A stretch of DNA of 64,000 nucleotides, from the NCBI GenBank assembly GCA_015680685.1, contig MNCI01000177.1:229318-293317 (forward strand). The letters are read 5' to 3'. The translations under genes and the position numbers were made by a program. The notes under the pieces are model-generated. The model was not told the origin of the DNA. It saw only the letters and a program-made list of their open reading frames with translations, and searched no databases. Each line of letters starts with the position of its first letter. The first letter of the stretch is position 1. The stretch is from Gnetum montanum (taxonomy: Eukaryota > Streptophyta > Gnetopsida > Gnetales > Gnetaceae). Of the stretch, positions 1 to 12,670 are shown piece after piece.

Positions 1-896
1 AAGAAATAAGGTAAAATAGTTGCTAGAGGATTCACACAAAGTTGTGGCATTGACTATAGAGAAACATTTGCACATATTGTAAAAGTGAGCATTGTTTAGG
101 TATATTGTCAACTACTGTAAATCATAATTAACCCTTATTAGATGGATGTTAAAAATGTCTTCCTGCAAAGAAAGCTTGAAAAAGATGTATGACAATCATA
201 CATTGTTTGTAAACACAAAAATACTATTTATGGTATAAAACATTCTCCATGTTTATGGTATGCACAACTGAAAAATGCTTTTAGTCAAAAAATTATTGTA
301 ACAATAATCTTTTTATGGTAAAGTCATTTTCTATTTTAGTTCATGGAATTCATCCATGTTTGTGAAGAGGAATGCTTCAAGCACCACAATTATCTTAATT
401 TATGTTAATAATATTATTATTAATAATAAAGAAAAAATTTCAAATCTTAAGAATTACTTCTTCAAAACATTAAATATCAAAAATCATGGACAAATAAAAT
501 ATTCTCTCAACATTGAGATTGCTAAATCAAATAAAGGAATTTATATATAAAGAAGAAAATACATTATTGATCTTCTAGAATAAATAGTAAAAATAGTAGT
601 TAAGCTAGCTGGTAGAAACGTGCAATGAAACTGGTCATAAACTAAACTAAATATAATTGATAGTGAACCACTTCAAAATGTTAGATGTGTGTAAAATTTT
701 AATAAGCTTATGTATTTTACTATCACCAAATCGAATATTGCATATATTGTTAGCAAGGTTATGTATATATGCTCCAAGAACTCACATTATGGAAGCTTTC
801 ACTAAAATTCTTAGGTATTTAAGATCCTCACTAGTAAAGGAGCTTAGTTTAAAATTCATAGAAATAATGACATCGTATGGTTGGTTATTGAGTTGA
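1..896 (+). pseudogene. Ty1/copia reverse transcriptase-RNase H fragment
   Basis: This is the 3' part of a copia pol gene, cut on the left by the window edge. Seen in order: VARGFTQ and IDYRETFAHIVK near 20-90, the MDVKNVFL block near 141, the active-site region IYVNNIIINN at about 398-427, then KYSLNIEIAKSNKGIYI, and ILRYLRSS near 805, which matches the start of the copia RNase H. The catalytic YVDD box reads YVNN (401-412), so both metal-binding aspartates are lost. Several stops and frame breaks separate the blocks. No LTR is visible on the right, where the sequence changes abruptly to CpG-rich DNA near 900. Family assignment is by recognised motifs; the clade within copia is not determined. 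Confidence 0.85.
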
Positions 897-1480
897 TAGT
901 CACTTAAGCCGACATCTACTACTGCCACTTACGTCACCTACAGTTGCCGACGCGTCGCCTGTAGTGGCGTGGCAGTTGGCAGTTGCAGACGCGTCGGCCG
1001 TAGAGAGAGAGGCCCCTGCTATCCTTCATCGGTCGGTGACTGTCACACACCTGCTCCCATGGCCGGTGTTGAGGCATACCTGCTCGCAGTTGCTACGGTG
1101 ACGCGTTGCCCACCTGCAGTTGCTGTCATCGCCAGTGTGTCATTGCACGCTGCCCTTCTGCTGCTCGCCAGAGAGACCCCCGCTCGATGCCCATGCTCGT
1201 CCCAGCCCCTCTGCTTTTCTAGCACCTACAGCGAATGGCATTGAATGCCCACGTCCACCTCTATAGCCGTTACATAACTGCTGCCACTGACGCACGCGCC
1301 TTCTCCTCATCTTCGCTGGTCTAGGTTTCTAAGGTGTCCATGGTTGTTAGTACCAACCAACTGCCATAAAGCGTAAGCCCAGCAGAGCCATTGTAACCTG
1401 CTGGATGCTTGCCACGATGGTCGAGTGTGCTCCAGCGGAGAAAGAAAATGGACAATGACAACCATTATAAAAAAAACTAT
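897..1480. other. CpG-rich noncoding segment
   Basis: Composition changes sharply here: CpG dinucleotides are frequent (CGACGCGTCG, ACGCGTCGG, CATCGGTCGGTGAC) in a window otherwise nearly devoid of them. Overlapping ORFs exist on both strands, but none shows a recognised motif. It could be a younger insertion, a piece of a GC-rich LTR or an unmethylated island. I see no TATA box or splice pattern that would make it a gene. Confidence 0.5.
938..1002. repeat. Duplicated palindrome centred on ACGCGT
   Basis: CTACAG and CTGTAG (938-943 and 959-964) bracket the palindrome CGACGCGTCG. A related copy, GTTGCAGACGCGTCGGCCG, follows at about 981-999. The two units form a direct repeat of about 38 bp period, each with internal dyad symmetry. 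It resembles the U3 palindrome clusters of the LTRs elsewhere in the window. Confidence 0.5.
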
Positions 1481-2647
1481 TTGACAACAAATCTCAAGAG
1501 TAGCGTACCACCTTCAGGCAATAATGGTACTGTAAATCGATCTATGCTCTCTGCTCTGTGGCCGAATTAGTTTCTCAACCAAAGTTCTTTTGTTTTGTTG
1601 CATGCATCCGGACGCATGCCAAGTGTTAAATATACAAAGCAATACTACACCGTCCTCGAATAAATGCATACCCAATCCACAAGTTATCGATGTGGCTTTT
1701 ACTTTTGCCTTTTCAATGTGGTTGATGGATAGAGAACATATTCATGTTGAAGGTATTTAAGATAGGGATAAAGGTAAAGAGACAAAAGACTATCTAAAAT
1801 GAAAAATCAATTTAATATTGTTGACAGATGACAATAATCTTTTATAATAATAAATAATTTAAAGGTTTCATGATACCTCTTATTGAAAGCACCCTTATTC
1901 AAGTTGTAAACCCCTACCTTGGTGATTAGACCAATAAGTCATGGCCCCATGCCTAGCATGGGCAATGTTGGCTTCAACAATGTTATGTTCTTGTTAGTAC
2001 ATGTTCACACCATCAATGTCAAACACAACGCCAAGGCAAGTCATGCATGACAAACAAAAATTCCAATGCTGTAAGAGATGTCTTAGGGTAGAGGATCTCT
2101 TGGGCCATCCCCATGGTTCAGGTACTATGGAACCCTCTGAGGCACCCTTGGGTTGTACTCAAGTGTTAGAAAACCCATCCTGACTTGCTGGTACCAAGCT
2201 AGCAACAGGACACTCTCTTGTTGCATCCCTTTCAAAGTCCTCTTCATACTACCCTCACTCAAAGAACTACATGGCTTTGATTTTGCGGTGGTCACAAATG
2301 TGTAGGCAGCCAGGACTAGATAAGTTTTGTGCAATGCCAAGCTAAACCCTATACTAGATCATCAGACATCTAGGGGTGAGGCGCCCCCTTCTAGATGCAT
2401 TGTTTCCTCTTTCACCGATGCTGTCTACATGGTTTCTCATGTCCTTGTTTACAAGGTCCTCATTTGGAGTTTAATCATTCTCCTTGAGGTGCATTCTCAT
2501 TTATTAAGAAGCTATTGTGTTGTTGGCTCCCTTCTATTGGTTGCTTGCTTATTTGAGGTGTATTCCCTAGGCCCTATGCCATCAATCCATTGGATCTTAA
2601 TGAATTCCTTTGGGTGCCAAACAACACTGAGGCAATGTTGTTATAGA
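1481..2647. other. Noncoding, probably LTR-derived sequence
   Basis: No coding motif was found on either strand. The right end abuts a primer binding site at 2648, so at least the last few hundred bases may be a 5' LTR of a plus-strand element. I could not identify the LTR start or a matching 3' LTR. Confidence 0.3.
1600..1619. repeat. Twenty-base near-perfect palindrome
   Basis: GCATGCATCCGGACGCATGC differs from its reverse complement only at one symmetric pair of positions. The mismatch is explained by a single CpG-to-CpA change. No function is assigned. Confidence 0.6.
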
Positions 2648-2660
2648 TGGTATCAGAGCA
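2648..2660 (+). other. Primer binding site (initiator tRNA-Met type)
   Basis: TGGTATCAGAGCA matches the standard plant retrotransposon primer site complementary to the 3' end of initiator tRNA-Met. It implies a plus-strand LTR element with its 5' LTR ending just to the left and its internal region starting here. The downstream 3 kb has no recognisable gag or pol, so it is either a large non-coding derivative or a truncated element. Confidence 0.6.
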
Positions 2661-5600
2661 TTGTTTTGTAATCATGTTGTGATAAACATGTGCCTTTGGT
2701 TTTGTTATAGCATTGAGGGTTTTCTATGTATGGTCCCTTAGATTTCTGGGTGATATAGGATCATATCCTTATGTGTTCTTTGAAGAGTTCTCTTATGGTA
2801 AGATTCTTAAGCTCTTCATTATGGGGCTGATGTTACATTATGAGCAACTGATGTCTATTATTCTCCTAGAGGATGTATACAATTGTGTTGTGGTAGTGTC
2901 CTCCACTAGTTTACTTGTGGTTGGACTTGTTGTGGTTTTATTTGATAATGGCATAGGAGTTCTATTGGCAACATATAAATTTTTGTTACTTGAGGAGCTT
3001 TTACCTCTAGTCTCTAGTAATTCATTAGGGTTGAATTAGACCTAGTCTTCACTTCAGTCTCCACCTAGATGACATGTATTGAAATGGCATTGATTGAATT
3101 GTGTAGGATATGGTATCCTTACACTCCCACTCATCCTAGATACAGTGAGTATGGAAATTACAAATTGGAACATGTTGGTTCCTTAGTACCTTGGGATGGA
3201 GGGCCTTTGGACATGTGCTCATGGTGAGCCTTATTCTAGGTGGATCAAGACCATTGCCAGTAGACTTTGTATGCTCATGTTTGTGATTGTATGTTTGTCT
3301 AGTTGTGTAGGGGTGTCTTCCTTAGCTGCATTTTCAAATTCTGCATGCATGTCTCTTTCATTATGTCTATCGTTCATAACACAAGGATTTGTGCTCTATG
3401 TAGTCTGATGACTCATTGTTGGGATTGTTGAGAATCCATTTTGAGGCCATGTGTGTCATCCTAAGAAAAAATTGTTATGGTCGTTTTTTTGATAATCTCT
3501 TATGCTTCAAGCATGGTTGCCCTTGTTGTAGACCTTTCATGTGTTATGCTTCCTTGTTGGAGCTAGTTGTGTTGCCCTTGATTTTGTGGCATCGCTTCTC
3601 TGGTTGGTGCTATTTCTTTGGGAATTTTGATTTAGAGACCTTTTGAAGTAGGTCATCCTATTATTGGTTCTTGTTGAGACCTCACCTCTCTTAATGAGAG
3701 TCTTCCTTATGGATGCATCCTCTTTGATGTTGCTCTTTGTAGCAGAAATTGAAACTTTGTTGAGACCTATTATTGGTTAGACCTTGGTATCCCTCCTTAT
3801 ATTTTGAGTTAAGATAATGAATCTCTATTGCCCATGCCTCTTATGAATTTGTTGAGATTTTGATCCTAGTGGAAACTAGTGTTAGTGGTTGGGAACATTT
3901 GTTCTATGTGAATCTTGGAATTTTGAGAGTGTTTCAGTTCTCTCTCTCTTGGTGTGCCTCATGACAAATTTTCTTGCATGAGTGTATCTAATTGATCCAT
4001 CAATGTTTTGCATAATTGATCTCTATTCATGTTTTTGAGGTCTTGCTCATTATGGTGCTGTGAGATTGATATTTCTTTGTTGTGTGATCATGCTTGATGG
4101 TTGTATATGAGGTTGATGTGTTGATCATGTTCTTGCTAACTCCTTTGTTTCTGAGTTGTTGTCTCAGTCTTGCAGGTAGCATAGGTACAAAGATGTGACT
4201 AGTGGTGACTTCAGTTAATACTGTGAACATTATTTCTATGGGGAGGATGTGTGCTCTTGAGGCCTTCATGAATTGGTTACTTGGTCTTGGAATCCCAACA
4301 TTGGGTTGTGGATCTACCAATACCTTTGCTGTGGTGGAGCAAGAAGGTACATCATGCTTTGTTTACCTCTTAATGCTGGGTGAGCACTAATAGAGGATGA
4401 TGGTCCATCCTAGACCCTATAGATATTGGATTAGTAGATGGAATAGAACAATATCCTTGGCCATGCCAAACATTAATGGCCCAGAAGTGGCCAATGCCTT
4501 GAGGTCCCATTGTGGTAGATGGCAGATTCTTAGTTGGCTTCTTATATTGTTAGATCATTGTATTTGTGTCTCGGTTCATTTTGGTTTGATGGCAATCATG
4601 TAGTGGGTTCAGTGCGATAGTTGTTCATGAACATGTAGAGATAGTCGTGCAATGAGTTCAGTGCAATAATTGTCCTTGTATGTGCAGAGATAGAGGTAGG
4701 TTTTTCTTAGAACAACATGTTGTAGCTTTGGTGTGCTCCTAGTGTTTCGAACCCTTCAACAAATGGGCTTGGGTAATTTGTGCTATAGCCTTTTAGGCCT
4801 AGGTAGATTTCCCAAATGTCATGTATTATTCCCATTGAATATATTCCTATCCTTGGGTGTGTAAGATTGTAATGTAATGTTGCGATGTATATAGTTTTGA
4901 TAGTTTATGCACACAAAAGTACTAGATGTGGTTAGCCCATGTGAATTAGTAGTCCCCTTATTGTAGGCCTATGCCACACCATGTGACAAGACCAAACTTG
5001 ATGTACAATGTTTTCCTTGTGCTCTTCCTTGAAGCACCTCCTCTCTATGTTTGTAAGGGGCCTTTGTGCCATGATATGAAAATTTTGCTAAAAGCCCTAT
5101 GGAGAATCCTATTATTAATAAATTGTGTTGTAATGAGAAGGCTAGGCCATGTCCTTGCCCAAGGTGCTCCTGAACTAATGCTTTGTGTTCTTGGTGATAT
5201 TGGTAGGCCATGATGGTGTGTCCTTTGGTGAACATTCTTGAGATAGGATAAGTTTTGGGAACTCTTCCTCTTAGGTTCCTTGACTAGCAAAAATCTTATT
5301 CATGGGTGATCAATGGTGAAATGTAGCCTAAATTTCAAATAAATTGATTTGATGAGCTTGATCTTGATAGCAGGTGGTTCGTGGTGGCCATGTGAATTGC
5401 AATGGTAGACTAAAAATTCAAATCAAAGGTGATGTTGTTATGTCTAGCTGTAGGGTAGAGTTGAGTTATAGGTATCAGCACCTAAACTCCCTCTTCCATG
5501 ACTAGATGTGATCTTTGGAGTAGTTTTTAAAAGTGTTGGGATTGTCTTCCATCCTTGAATAAATGATATTATAGTTACACAAATTGTGACTTCTCTTGGT

Positions 5601-5664
5601 GGCCTTTCATGATGGACCTATGTATGCTTGAAAACACTTGAGCCTATGCTCTCATGACTAGGAG
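2661..5664. other. Noncoding internal region, no recognised genes
   Basis: About 3 kb downstream of the primer site contains many short open stretches on both strands but no gag, protease, RT or integrase motif. It may be the internal part of a non-coding LTR derivative. A diverged 48-bp tandem duplication lies at 4600-4695. No 3' LTR could be recognised. Confidence 0.35.
4600..4695 (+). repeat. Two-copy tandem repeat, about 48 bp
   Basis: Units 4600-4646 and 4647-4695 share GTTCAGTGC, then ATAGTTGT or ATAATTGT, and AGAGATAG in the same order and spacing, with several substitutions. Confidence 0.6.
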
Positions 5665-5667
5665 CTT

Positions 5668-5880
5668 GCAGTGCTTCTAAGGGCTATGGTGTGCTCTCAT
5701 TTCTTAGAACTTATTGGTGCTTTTGAGGGCTATTATGCACTCTCAATTTTTGAGACTTATGATGCTTGAGGGCTATGGTGTATCATCCCATCTCCTTCAT
5801 GTACTCTAGTGTATAACCCCATATCTCTCTGGTGTATCACCACATCTTTCTAGTGTATTATCTGATTTCTCAAGTGTAGT
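5668..5880 (+). repeat. Degenerate short tandem repeats
   Basis: Units of about 46 bp at 5668-5713, 5714-5759 and 5760-5784 share GTGCTT..GAGGGCTATGGTGT..CTCTCA. They pass into shorter units of about 30 bp at 5777-5880 built on TAGTGTATCACCCCATCTC. Confidence 0.55.
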
Positions 5881-5999
5881 GTTGAATTATGTTAGTGTCC
5901 TAACCTCTTTGGTGGGATAGCATGATCGAGCACTCTATTACTTAGTGATTCTTTAGTCCTATGAGGGGTCATTCTCCATTCTGATGAATACCCAATTTC

Positions 6000-8371
6000 T
6001 AAAATAATAATGCAATTTGCATCGAGATAGTTATTCCTAGGATGGAATTTAGAAGTAGTTGCTGTTTGGGAATTGATCCAAGTAGTGGTTCCATGTTCTT
6101 GAACTCTTGGGGCTTTTTTTAGAGATAAGATGTTGTTACCAAGGTTGAATTAATGAAATCTCCCTTATAAGGCCATGTTGTTGATGTAATGGTAGGAGGT
6201 TTACCTAAGTGTGAATCCTCAAACAAGGCATCCACATTATCCATGGGAGGATAAGATAGATACTCATTTTCATGATGTTGCAATGCTTCATCCTCTTGGT
6301 GCCCTCATTCTGCATTAATTGTTGTTGCTACTACTACAACCTCCTCTTGATGCCTCCATTCCACCTCAGCTACTGCTACTACTATGATGGCCTCCTGCTC
6401 CTATTACTTACTTGCAAATACAACAACCACAAAATGTAGAACAAGTTAGTACATTTTTCATAAACTGTAACTTAAATATATAACTCTAAAGAAAATTAAC
6501 AAAAAATCATAAAATAAATAAAATGTACCTCTAACCCCATCTTGCAGACCATTAAGTTTAATGATCAACCTCCTCTTCAAGGGCTTCTCAACAACCTGCA
6601 GTGTCTCATCAACCAAAGGCCTCTTAAGTTTTTCTCTAGCTAATCTCTTAGCTTTTGCAAGTAAACTTTTGGTCTTTTCCACATTACCTTGCTCAACATG
6701 GGGCTCCCGCCTCGTGCTGTTAGGGGATGCACAATGTTTCCTACCAAAATCTTTGGTGGTGATGGACAATGATTTGCCCACATCTTCTAGTGTGTCCTAG
6801 GCATGTGTGGTCTAAACAATGCACCTTATCCAAGATTTGGTGATTTGGGATGGATCTTGAATCACCCATTGCCCATTCTTCTTTACTATAAGGAACTCTA
6901 CAAACTCCATAGATAAGTTGCAAACAATGCAAAATGCACATGGAACTCCATTATTAGATTTTCTTGAAGCTTTAGGATTTCAATCTACAACCTAGAAACC
7001 AAATGAGTAGCCTAGTTAAATTGGAAGCCTACGGTTAGAACCTTCTTCATGGTCCATGCATACTCAACATCCATAATCTTTCCCTACAAAAGCAACTTAG
7101 GAAACACATGGAATTGGAATAGGAGATACATCTTTCTAGTCTATGGAACTTGGAACTAGCTTAGAGAGAGTCCCTTATGACCATAATGAGTGTTTAACCA
7201 CTCTTCAACTTCCTCCTAACGATCCACCTCCTTCGTTACTTTGGTGGTGATCATCGTGCCCTCATTAGAAACACCAAAGAGGTCACAGAGGGTGGATTCA
7301 TTAACATCCAAGGTAACAATCACACCATGAACATGGGTGATAAAACTTAACTCCTTTGCTAAATGAGTCAATGATGTTAATCATTTCCATAGTGGGAACG
7401 ATGGGGCTTGGGGCCATGAAGCTATAAAGAAGGCTTACATGAATGATCCTTACTTGAATAGCCTCAAATGCATGATTAGCCAATCAATATTAGGTAGGTT
7501 CCACCTCATCAAACTTATGGTTAATGTCTTCTCAGCTCATCCTAAAGTGATTATAGTCACTTCAACTAATGGCACATCTCCTACACCATAACAAAAACAA
7601 CCTATCAGTCTTGACATAGGTGCAATGTGTAGCCAAATTAAAACAAAACTAGTATAGATATTTAAACAATCAAAGACTAAATAATTCAATGATTAAAGAT
7701 GAAGAAAGTCAACAAAACATTACTCACTTCACCTATATGATAAAGGCATCCTTGAAGCTCTAAGAGAAGGGTTCACTTTTACATCTTGAGATGGGTTTTC
7801 CCACTTACTATGGATTGTCCCATTTACTAGACACCTCCAGTAAGTCTTAGGATGACATTTGATGTAATTATCAAACTCATCCTTCAGTTGGTCCATCACC
7901 TCAAGCCTTATTATTGGGCTTTTGGTGAACACTCCCACTGTTGTTTGGACCAATGATAAAATTTTGTTACCTTTGATCATTTACCCTATACTTGTAGGCA
8001 AGTGAAACAATGGAAGTTATTATAATTTCATAACAAAATCAAACTAACAAATAAACCAAAATCACAAATTATAATTATTGCGCATACCCCTCTATACAGT
8101 AGACAATCCCTGAGAGGTTTTCGAACAAGGTATGCACATGATGGCCCACTAGCAAGGTGTTGTCCATGTTGTACTACTTGAACTTGGGCATCTTCCAAAT
8201 TTTTGATAATTTGCAAGTGTCCATAGTGGTGGGTTGATGATGTGATTCACCCTCTACATGGACCTCAGGATTATCAACTAGAAAATTGATGATCATACTT
8301 GATGAGTGAGGCACAATGGTTTTCACGATGGCCATAGCTATTTTAGAAGCTAAGTATGACCAAATCAACAC
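6000..8371 (-). pseudogene. Degraded minus-strand reading frames, family unknown
   Basis: Several long, mostly open minus-strand stretches follow one another here. 8371-8028 and 7980-7729 are followed by 7483-7301 (ANHAFEAIQVRIIHVSLLYS), 6781-6540 (a basic segment, LLAKAKRLAREKLKRPLVDE) and 6430-6000 (acidic, with NEYLSYPPMDNVDALFEDS). The break at 6530, AGAGGTACAT, looks like a splice donor, and 6430 follows TTGCAAG. Stops are few and mostly TGA or TAG. The mixture of basic and acidic segments looks protein-like, but I recognise no domain. It could be a decayed host gene, or the extra ORF of an LTR element as in element E; I cannot decide. Confidence 0.35.
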
Positions 8372-10269
8372 ACTAAAGTTCTAAAGTAGATAGATTAGGA
8401 ACTTCCTTACTTTTGGTTTAATCCATAGTGAGTGGTTTCGCCACTCCATGTTAGGGGATGGAGTGTTAAGACCAGGCATGTAGATGCAACAGAAGACACC
8501 CACCAACTCTATGATAACCAAGATGGGCTTCAAGTAGGCCTTGTACCATCCAACACATAACTGTTACAACCTTATACAAACTAAAATTAAAGCTTAAAAG
8601 TACCAAAAAAAAATTATAATATCCATGTCACCTATGCCTACAACTAAATAACACTTCAACACAAAAATAACACTTGGAAAAAATACCAAAGGAAACAATT
8701 CACACTTAACAAAATTGACAGTTTAAAACTAGAAGTCTGAAAATGACTATTTACAACTAAAAATATAAAATTGACAATTTGGAACTGAAAATGTGAAAAT
8801 GATAGTGTAGAACTAAAATTTCATTTTTCATGTTACATTCCATGCTTAGAAAAATTTCAAACCACAACCTAAGCTCATAAACCAAAATCTAATACAATTG
8901 AACAATAGCAACAACAAAAACTAGACTAACCATAGTAAACAACACAAAAAATATTTAAAAATTTTAAATTCAAAGAAAACCACCTATGCACCTTTCCCAA
9001 CATCTTAGACTATCCCAAATAATATATGACATTGGAAAATTTTTTCCAAAGTCTCAATGTTGCCCATCTTCACAAGGGTAAATGCGTAATAGCCTTAAAA
9101 CCTTGATTTTGTGCGACTATATAGAAACATCTGTGAAAAATTAATAACTAAATGAAATTTGATGATTCCATAGCTGCTGGAATCATACAACTATGAATAT
9201 AATCCCATAACAAGAAAAAAATAAAAATTCTTATCCAAAATTTCAGAAAAATTTACCGAAGTCACCTAACCATAGTCATCCTAAATAAAACACCGTTTCA
9301 TGCAAGTCAACGAAAAAACTAACCAAGACCAAATCTTGCATCCAAATTTGATGATTCCACATCCCTTGGAATTTTTGAATCATGAAATAAACACCCATAA
9401 CATTAAAACTCAAACATTCATAACCATTTACGATAGAAAAAATGTCCAACTTATACAAAAAAATAGCCAAAAATAGAAAACCCACTTGATACAGCCTGAT
9501 GAAAACAACTATAAAAGATTAATTGTAAGGTAAAATTGAGTGGTTAAAAAATTTAATTTATTAAAAAAAATACAAAATAATCCCCTATCCTTGAAAAATT
9601 AAAAGATATAACCATTTCCTAAGGAAAAAACCTCATAACTGGTCTTGCTATTTTAGGTGGAAAAAGCAGAAAACCCATGGAATCCATGGAAAATAACATT
9701 TATTCCACAATTAAAAAAAATAAAAATCCAAGTAACACCAAAAATAAGTAGAAATAAAATAAATATACAATGATGTTTTTACAAAATCCAAAAATAATGA
9801 ATATACAAGCTTACATTTGAAAAACAAAATAAATGACATAAACCCAATAAAAGGAATACATGGGCAAAAATAAGTAAGGATGTGTACTTAAGAAAAAAAA
9901 TGGTGGAATCTTCTTTAATCCTAGGATGGAAAAGGTGTGATAGGCCAGGAGTAGCTACATCTTCCTCCTCCAAGACAAGGTTCTTCATAGGTGCCTTCCT
10001 TCTCAACATACTACAGAAGACTAGCGCAAAGAATACTAGAAAACCTTTGAATTTTGGTAGTCCTAGGATGACTACGCTAGCATTGGTGATTGGAATAGCT
10101 ATGACTATGATGGGATTTGTAGTAGTGGTAGGCATAGAGCTTACAACTTGGGTGCAATAGCTGGGAAGAAAGAAAGAAACAATGATTTTTGCTAGTTTTC
10201 CTAGAAAAAACCCACTTAAGCCTAAGCACCCACCTTGGAATCTTGGTTTCCATCCATAACTTCCACTAC
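8372..10269. other. A-rich noncoding stretch
   Basis: Very A-rich on the plus strand (many AAAAAT and AAAAATAAAA runs), with no recognised coding motif. ORFs on both strands at 9779-10160 overlap each other and have no family signature. Confidence 0.4.
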
Positions 10270-12670
10270 ACTCAATGATAGAATTAGAAACTTAGACTAC
10301 ACTGGGTGTATGTGAACCCCACCAAGCACTGAGAAAATAAGCCAATCCCATGACTATGCTAGGATTTTTGGTTGCCAAGATTAACTACCTTGGGTCTTAA
10401 ACCATGGTAACCTTAGGATATGTTCTATTTCCCATTTACCTCCAAAGCCTAATCTCCATTTCTCCACCCATGCTAAAAAACCTCATGATCAAGCTTGGCA
10501 AGTAAGTGTTGACATCTAAGAAAATTGGACTATAGAGGACATCAAAATTCATGGGAAAACTTGGCATCCCATGAGACTATGCTAGCCTAGGATCTAACTA
10601 TGCTATCCCAGCATATTTAAATGGAATATGAGGCATTTTCCTACTTCCCATTAATTCATTCACATTAAGCATTGATCCATGAAGCCCTACACCAAGACCA
10701 CTAGTTGGGAGTTGGAAGTAGTAGTCCCAGAGAATTGGAATAACATCAAATCTTGCAACAAACTAGATTTTTGGTGTGACTACATTGGGCAAGTGTATGA
10801 CTATGCTAGCCTAGCATAGTCAAGGATGCAATAGATCATTCCCAGCTTAGCCAACCTTCATTTGACTCCAAATTTCCATGTCATCTTTCCAAAACTTGGC
10901 TAGAGCTTCTAGTAGCCTTGAAGCTTGGTCAAATTCATCAAATGATGAAAAAAATTGGTTACAATCCATGACTACACTAGAGGAAAGCTATGACTATATT
11001 GACCCAATGTAGTCAAAGGGTTTGTAGATGGGATTGATCATAAAAGCCATGATCAACCTTTAAAACTTCATTTCACAACCTCCACACCTCCCCAAGACCC
11101 CCAGTGACCTAAGACTATTGATCAATCAAGCAAAAATCTTTCACAAATTCATAAAAGTTCATATCCCATTCCTAAGTAGATTAGAAACTATATGACTACA
11201 TTGGGCCAACATAGTTGTTGTGAGAGCCTAGAGTAGTCCACCTACAAACCTTAAAACAAGTCATTTCCCAATTAAACACAATTTTCAAGAACCTCAAAAC
11301 CTTGCTAGATTAGAAAATAAGTTAGAATCCATCATTCTTGACATTTTCCAATTGCAACTATGCTAGGCTAGTGTAGTCACTACTAGAGTCCAGTGTAGTC
11401 AAAATTAGCCAAAATTTGTCACAAATAACTCAAAATTTAGTTCGGAAAGCCTTGGGACCCTATTGGAGCCAATTTTAGTGATAAAACCTAATATTTTCTG
11501 TTTTTTCAACCTCAACTATGTTATAATTTGCATGGTTACATTGGACTAGCATACTCACCAATAGAGCCAATGTAGTCCACTTGAAAAATATCAAAATTGG
11601 CCTTAAAAAAGTCAAATTGACCTCCCAAACCTTACTTGAACCTACCAAGACATAAAACCTTGGAAAATCAAGTCAAAATGCACCTTTTATCAGTCCAAGC
11701 CTATCAACTATGCTAGAATTTGGATGTCTATGTTGGACTAGCATAGTCACCAGTGATTCCTAGTGCAGTCCACTTGGGAAATACCAAAACATGTTAGAAA
11801 TAGTCATAGTTGACTCTTGGAAAGACCTAGAACCCTACTAGAACATGCTAAGACCTTGAAACATTGGAAAATGAACCAAAATCCATCATTTTCATCCCAA
11901 ACCTCTTAACTACATTGGGAATTACATGCCTATACTAGTCCAGTATAGTCAAGTGTTATTTGGAAATTCAAAGACCTAAGCAATCACCAAAACTAACAAT
12001 TTTATACTAAAACCATAGCTAGTAGCACTAGTAACCCTAGGAGTCCATTACCATGGTCAACTATGTAAATAAACTCACCAAAACTCATTTTCCATACATG
12101 CCTACACTAGCTCTATGTAGTCATAGTAGGAACCCATTTTGTGGCAAACATTAACCAACAGTATACCATTTAGAATGGCCCAAAATTTACTGAGGAAGCC
12201 CAAAACTAACTATGCTAGGCTAGCAGAGTCTAATGGAAAATGCCATGAAATTCACTTTTGTTGTTCAAATTCAACCTCCAAATAGTTAATTCAATCCTTT
12301 AGTGATCCTAGGCTAACCTAGGAAGCTAGAAGAGCCCTAAGACCAATCCTAGAATCCTAGTGATGTAATTATTTAATGTGACTATGTTGGGGCTTGCCAT
12401 GACTATACTAGCCCAGTGTAGTCACCAATGGAAACATCTTTTTCAACCTTTTAGAAGGTGGAAATAGTGCCAACACTTGTCAATCTTTAGTACCAAACTC
12501 CTATGCTAGTTGTCTAGATCATTAGAAGCCTAAAAGTAACTATGTTGAGTTGGAGAATTTCCCATTTGTGTTGACTACGTTGGGGAATGCATGACTATGC
12601 TAGGCCAATGTAGTCACCAATAGATGCTAGTGTAGTCACAAGAAAAAGTGCAAAATTTACCTTACAACAG
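10270..12670 (+). repeat. Long array of degenerate TATGCTAG/CTAGCATA palindromes
   Basis: A motif of the form (G/A)ACTATGCTAG, a short gap, then a second arm ending TGTAGTCACC or CATAGTC recurs about 13 times. Approximate starts are 10347, 10573, 10799, 10967, 11193, 11345, 11514, 11706, 11908, 12102, 12207, 12380 and 12570, so spacing is roughly 100-230 bp. At 10799 the two arms GACTATGCTAG and CTAGCATAGTC are exact reverse complements. Sequence between motifs is unrelated in appearance and noncoding. It lies just upstream of a plus-strand Tat-type gypsy pol, and the same motif reappears downstream at 18060-18435. I infer LTR or leader sequence of that element. Confidence 0.7.

Noticed and set aside
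2661-5664. Series of short plus-strand ORFs rich in Val, Leu and Cys as membrane proteins
   Set aside because: Composition follows from TTG/TGT-rich DNA. There are no shared motifs, starts or splice signals.
9779-10160. Overlapping ORFs on both strands with hydrophobic segments
   Set aside because: They overlap almost completely and have no family signature. Neither strand is supported.
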